Positions 26,190-29,609 of a stretch of 29,609 nucleotides of DNA are shown here, in pieces; the first letter of the stretch is position 1, and every line of letters starts with the position of its first letter. Source of the stretch: Actinomycetota bacterium (lineage in GTDB: Bacteria > Actinomycetota > Actinomycetes > Actinomycetales > Microbacteriaceae); NCBI GenBank assembly GCA_016870695.1, contig VGAV01000001.1, forward strand, positions 1-29,609, read 5' to 3'. Under the pieces are notes generated by a model. That model worked only from the letters and a program-made list of their open reading frames with translations. It ran no database searches and had not been told where the DNA came from. Position numbers and translations under genes: made by a program.

Positions 26190-28304
26190 TTACTCGCCCT
26201 TGTTCTTCTGGATGATCTCGTCGGCCACGGCCTTCGGGACATCGGCGTAGCTGTCGAACTCCATCGAGTAGACGGCACGGCCCGAGGTCTTCGAGCGCAG
26301 GTCGCCGATGTAGCCGAACATCTCGGACAGCGGCACGTTGGCCCGGACGACCTTGACGCCGGCGGCGTCCTCCATCGACTGGATCTGGCCACGACGCGAG
26401 TTCAGGTCGCCGATGACGTCGCCCATGTACTCCTCGGGAGTACGGACCTCGACGGCCATGATCGGCTCGAGGATCGTGGGGTTCGCCTTGCGGACGGCCT
26501 CCTTGAAGCCCATCGAGCCGGCGATCTTGAACGCCATCTCGGACGAGTCGACGTCGTGCGAGGCACCGTCGAGGAGGATGGCCTTCACGCCCACCATGGG
26601 GTAGCCGGCGAGCACGCCGACGTTCATGGCGTCCTGGAAGCCCTGGTCGGTCGGCGAGATGTACTCGCGCGGGATACGACCACCGGTGACCTTGTTCTCG
26701 AACTCGTAGGTCTTGTCGGCCGTGACCTCGAGCGGCTCGATCGCGAACTGGATCTTCGCGAACTGACCCGAGCCACCGGTCTGCTTCTTGTGCGTGTAGT
26801 CGTGACGGTCGACGGTCTTGCGGATCGTCTCGCGGTACGCGACCTGCGGCTTGCCGACGTTGGCCTCGACCTTGAACTCGCGCTTCATGCGGTCCACGAG
26901 GATGTCGAGGTGCAGCTCGCCCATGCCCTTGATGACGGTCTGACCGGTCTCGGCGTTCTGCTCGACGCGGAACGTCGGGTCCTCTTCGGCGAGCTTCTGG
27001 ATGGCGACACCCAGCTTCTCCTGGTCGGCCTTGGTCTTGGGCTCGATGGCGACCTCGATGACCGGCTCCGGGAACGTCATCGACTCGAGGACGACCTGGT
27101 TCGCCGGGTCGCACAGGGTGTCACCGGTGGTGGTGTCCTTGAGGCCGATGACCGCGTAGATGTGGCCCGCGGTGACGGACTCGACCGGCATCTCCTTGTT
27201 GGCGTGCATCTGGAAGATCTTCCCGATGCGCTCCTTCTTGCCCTTGGTCGCGTTGACGACCTGGGCGCCGGAGTCGAGGTGACCCGAGTAGACGCGGATG
27301 TAGGTGAGGCGACCGAAGAACGGGTGCGTCACGATCTTGAACGCCAGGGCCGCGAAGGGCTCCTCGCGGTCGGCGTGGCGCTCGATGACGACCTCTTCGT
27401 CCTTGGGGTCGTGGGCCTCGATGGCCGGCACGTCCAGGGGCGAGGGGAGGTAGTCGACGACCGCGTCGAGCATCGGCTGCACACCGCGGTTCTTGAACGC
27501 CGAGCCGCACAGCACGGGGTAGACCTCGCTGGCGATCGTCATCTTGCGGATGGCGCCCTTGATCTCCTCGTGGGTGAGCTCCTCGCCGCCGAAGTACTTC
27601 TCGAGCAGCGCGTCGTCCGACTCCGCGACGGTCTCGAGGAGCTTCTCGCGGTACTCGTTCGCCTTCTCGACGAGGTCGGCCGGGATCTCCTGGATCTCGT
27701 ACTTGGCGCCCATGGTCACGTCACCCTTGGCGTCACCGGGCCAGACCAGCGCGCGCATGTAGACGAGGTCGATGACGCCGACGAAGTCGTTCTCGGCACC
27801 GATCGGGAGCTGGATGACCAGCGGCTTCGCCTTGAGGCGGTTGACGATGGTGTCGACCGTGAAGTAGAAGTCGGCGCCCAGCTTGTCCATCTTGTTGACG
27901 AAGCAGATGCGGGGGACGTCGTACTTGTCGGCCTGACGCCACACGGTCTCGGACTGGGGCTCGACGCCCTCCTTGCCGTCGAAGACGGCGACGGCACCGT
28001 CGAGGACGCGGAGCGAGCGCTCCACCTCGACCGTGAAGTCCACGTGACCGGGGGTGTCGATGATGTTGATCTGGTTCTTTTCCCAGAAACAGGTGACGGC
28101 GGCGGAGGTGATCGTGATGCCACGCTCCTGCTCCTGCTCCATCCAGTCGGTGGTGGCCGCACCGTCGTGCGTCTCGCCGATCTTGTGGTTGACGCCCGTG
28201 TAGAACAGGATGCGCTCGGTCGTCGTCGTCTTGCCGGCATCGATGTGCGCCATGATGCCGATGTTGCGGACCTTGTGGAGGTCGGTGAGCACGTCTTGTG
28301 CCAC
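26190..28304 (-). CDS. fusA: Elongation factor G
   Basis: Ribosomal translocase GTPase. The 704 residues have G1 AHIDAGKT (19-26), [10 protein letters not shown]3 DTPGHVDF, G4 NKMD, and domains II-V with the fusidic-acid-type EF-G II, IV and C-terminal regions. The full length is typical. I chose the GTG at 28304 (start MAQDVLTDL) because it fits relatives and has GGAAG about 9 nt upstream; the longer ATG at 28358 would take in a hairpin region. A hairpin separates it from rpsG. Confidence 0.98.
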   Translation of the reverse strand: MAQDVLTDLHKVRNIGIMAHIDAGKTTTTERILFYTGVNHKIGETHDGAATTDWMEQEQERGITITSAAVTCFWEKNQINIIDTPGHVDFTVEVERSLRVLDGAVAVFDGKEGVEPQSETVWRQADKYDVPRICFVNKMDKLGADFYFTVDTIVNRLKAKPLVIQLPIGAENDFVGVIDLVYMRALVWPGDAKGDVTMGAKYEIQEIPADLVEKANEYREKLLETVAESDDALLEKYFGGEELTHEEIKGAIRKMTIASEVYPVLCGSAFKNRGVQPMLDAVVDYLPSPLDVPAIEAHDPKDEEVVIERHADREEPFAALAFKIVTHPFFGRLTYIRVYSGHLDSGAQVVNATKGKKERIGKIFQMHANKEMPVESVTAGHIYAVIGLKDTTTGDTLCDPANQVVLESMTFPEPVIEVAIEPKTKADQEKLGVAIQKLAEEDPTFRVEQNAETGQTVIKGMGELHLDILVDRMKREFKVEANVGKPQVAYRETIRKTVDRHDYTHKKQTGGSGQFAKIQFAIEPLEVTADKTYEFENKVTGGRIPREYISPTDQGFQDAMNVGVLAGYPMVGVKAILLDGASHDVDSSEMAFKIAGSMGFKEAVRKANPTILEPIMAVEVRTPEEYMGDVIGDLNSRRGQIQSMEDAAGVKVVRANVPLSEMFGYIGDLRSKTSGRAVYSMEFDSYADVPKAVADEIIQKNKGE

Positions 28305-28346
28305 GGGTGTCTTCCTTACCTGTTGGGAGGTTGATGCCGGGCCCAT

Positions 28347-28385
28347 CGGAGGGTCCACGACCGGGGTGCGGTCACGGACCCTCCG
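28347..28385 (-). terminator. Hairpin between rpsG and fusA
   Basis: CGGAGGGTCC (28347-28356) and GGACCCTCCG (28376-28385) form 10 bp; inside a 2x2 internal loop GACC/GGTC pairs again. It lies 7 bp past the rpsG stop. There is no U-tract, so it may attenuate transcription or mark processing. Confidence 0.55.
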
Positions 28386-28391
28386 CGGGTT

Positions 28392-28862
28392 TTACCAGCG
28401 GTAGTGCGCGAAGGCGCGGTTCGACTCGGCCATCTTGTGGGTGTCCTCGCGGCGCTTGACCGCGGCACCGAGGCCGTTCGAGGCGTCGAGGATCTCGTTC
28501 TGCAGACGCTCGGTCATCGTCTTCTCACGACGACCCTTCGCGTAGCTCACGAGCCAGCGCAGCGCGAGGGTGTTCGCGCGGTGCGGCTTGACCTCGACCG
28601 GAACCTGGTAGGTCGAGCCACCGACGCGGCGGCTCTTGACCTCGAGGGTGGGGCGCACGTTGTCGAGCGCCTTCTTGAGGGTGGCGACGGCGTCCTGGCT
28701 GTTCTTCGCCTCGACACCGCGGAGGGCGTCGTAGACGATCGACTCGGCCAGCGACTTCTTGCCGTCGACGAGGATCTTGTTGACGAGCTGGGTGACGACG
28801 GGAGCGCCGTACACCGGGTCGTTGACGACGGGACGCTTCGGGGCGGGACCCTTACGAGGCAT
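28392..28862 (-). CDS. rpsG: 30S ribosomal protein S7
   Basis: Head-nucleating protein of the small subunit and the str operon repressor in E. coli. The 156 residues are [20 protein letters not shown] at the start, then [20 protein letters not shown] and [20 protein letters not shown]. Length is typical. It lies 5 nt after rpsL and before a hairpin upstream of fusA. Confidence 0.98.
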   Translation of the reverse strand: MPRKGPAPKRPVVNDPVYGAPVVTQLVNKILVDGKKSLAESIVYDALRGVEAKNSQDAVATLKKALDNVRPTLEVKSRRVGGSTYQVPVEVKPHRANTLALRWLVSYAKGRREKTMTERLQNEILDASNGLGAAVKRREDTHKMAESNRAFAHYRW

Positions 28863-28867
28863 GGTTC

Positions 28868-29236
28868 TCAGCCCTTCTTCGCGCCGTAGCGGCTGCGAGC
28901 CTGCTTACGGTTCTTGACAGCCTGGGTGTCGAGCGCACCGCGGACGATCTTGTAACGGACACCGGGGAGGTCCTTCACACGACCACCACGGACGAGCACG
29001 AGCGAGTGCTCCTGCAGGTTGTGGCCCTCGCCGGGGATGTAGGCGGTGACCTCGGTGCCGTTGCGGAGCTTCACACGGGCGACCTTGCGCATCGCCGAGT
29101 TCGGCTTCTTCGGGGTGGTCGTGTACACGCGGGTGCACACGCCGGCCTGCTGGGGGTTCGACTTCAGCGCGGGAGCCTTGGTCTTCGAGACCTTCGGCGA
29201 GCGGCCCTTGCGAACCAACTGCTGAATGGTTGGCAC
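28868..29236 (-). CDS. rpsL: 30S ribosomal protein S12
   Basis: Decoding-centre protein. The 122 residues carry [17 protein letters not shown] with K43 and [13 protein letters not shown] with K88, the two lysines where streptomycin-resistance changes occur, both wild type. The start is GTG ([11 protein letters not shown]) with AAGGAGA about 8 nt upstream; the longer frame upstream runs into the leader. It heads the str operon behind a leader of about 240 nt. Confidence 0.98.
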   Translation of the reverse strand: MPTIQQLVRKGRSPKVSKTKAPALKSNPQQAGVCTRVYTTTPKKPNSAMRKVARVKLRNGTEVTAYIPGEGHNLQEHSLVLVRGGRVKDLPGVRYKIVRGALDTQAVKNRKQARSRYGAKKG

Positions 29237-29477
29237 GTTCTCTCCTTGATTGTGCTGCACGGTGACAGCGTCGTGTCTCCCCCGACTCGTCGCGCATCTT
29301 GCGATTCGTGACGTGTCGGGCTCACGTGTGATCCACCGCGCGCCAGAATGATCGGACGCGGGAGTGGTGGATATGCCGTGGGGGTGGCCTGTTCGCAGAC
29401 CCGTCCCTGAGATGTGGGAGCCTTCGTCGCCTGGTGTCGTACCGAGGCACGACGCAGCGCGCGCGAGTGCGCACACC
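29237..29477 (-). promoter_or_regulatory. Structured leader of the str operon
   Basis: These 241 bases hold no gene that I can support. ATCCACC (29331-29337) and GGTGGAT (29366-29372) are inverted arms with a 28-nt loop, and smaller stems (for example around GCGCATCTTGCG) are visible. It is the untranslated leader between the str promoter and rpsL. Confidence 0.45.
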
Positions 29478-29483
29478 CGCCCA

Positions 29484-29512
29484 ATGATACGCGCGTTTCC
29501 GCAGGGCGGCAA
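29484..29512 (-). promoter_or_regulatory. Promoter of the str operon
   Basis: TTGCCG (29507-29512) and TATCAT (29484-29489) are 17 bp apart on the minus strand, an excellent match to housekeeping sigma promoters. The start site should lie near 29477. Confidence 0.8.
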
Positions 29513-29563
29513 ACGTCCGGCGCCACTCCGGGTGGGAGGATCCTGGATGCCGCCCGAGACGGC

Positions 29564-29609
29564 TCAGAACGCGACGACGGCGACCACGATCGCGGCCGCC
29601 GTCACGGCG
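29564..29609 (-). CDS. 3' end of a gene, probably a membrane protein (partial)
   Basis: The minus strand has an open frame from the window edge to a TGA at 29564-29566. It encodes AVTAAAIVVAVVAF, which looks like a membrane helix at a protein's C-terminus. Only 14 codons are seen, so identity and even coding status are uncertain. Confidence 0.4.
   Translation of the reverse strand, partial: AVTAAAIVVAVVAF

Noticed and set aside
26073..28334. A 753-codon open frame on the plus strand opposite fusA
   Set aside because: The product is Val/Asp/Leu/Arg-rich without any known motif. Such antisense frames are typical shadows of high-GC genes.

Overview
The window comes from a very GC-rich actinobacterium. 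The family that fits best is Microbacteriaceae, and Microbacterium is my best guess for the genus. This rests on codon use, on TANNNT-type promoters, on ribosomal proteins with Ala/Glu/Lys-rich extensions, and on a ribosomal cluster that lacks rpsN between rplE and rpsH and rpsD between rpsK and rpoA. The genus is an inference; only a database search could settle it.

Left part (1-5.9 kb) is accessory and envelope-related. A 5'-truncated membrane histidine kinase runs into a seven-helix membrane protein with a degenerate GGDEF-like C-terminus, with an ATGA overlap. Next come a minus-strand lipoprotein, a divergent DUF4012 membrane protein and an LPATG cell-wall-anchored surface protein. Two tail-to-tail terminators separate this block from the rest.

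From 6.0 kb to the right end, every gene lies on the minus strand, so transcription runs from right to left. In transcription order: the end of a membrane gene at the right edge; the str operon (rpsL-rpsG-fusA, then tuf); a small orphan MT0933-type antitoxin-like gene; the S10 block (rpsJ-rplC-rplD-rplW-rplB-rpsS-rplV-rpsC-rplP-rpmC-rpsQ) followed by the spc block (rplN-rplX-rplE-rpsH-rplF-rplR-rpsE-rpmD-rplO); secY-adk-map plus a DsbA-like thiol oxidoreductase; the alpha operon (infA-rpmJ-rpsM-rpsK, then rpoA-rplQ); truA; and an endonuclease/exonuclease/phosphatase-fold protein.

Together the minus-strand genes make ribosomal subunits, initiation and elongation factors, the RNA polymerase alpha subunit, the Sec channel, and enzymes for N-terminal Met removal, adenylate balance and tRNA pseudouridylation. 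Three strong promoters (for rpsL, rpsJ and infA) share a TTGCSG-N17-TANNNT layout and precede leaders of about 90-305 nt. Strong hairpins without a U-tract sit at nearly every internal junction (rpsG/fusA, rplE/rpsH, rplO/secY, rpsK/rpoA, rpmJ/rpsM). These, plus a perfect 18-bp palindrome in the infA leader, are the least explained elements in the conserved part. In the accessory part, the kinase/7TM/degenerate-GGDEF pair and the AT-rich inverted repeat ahead of the LPATG gene deserve the most attention.
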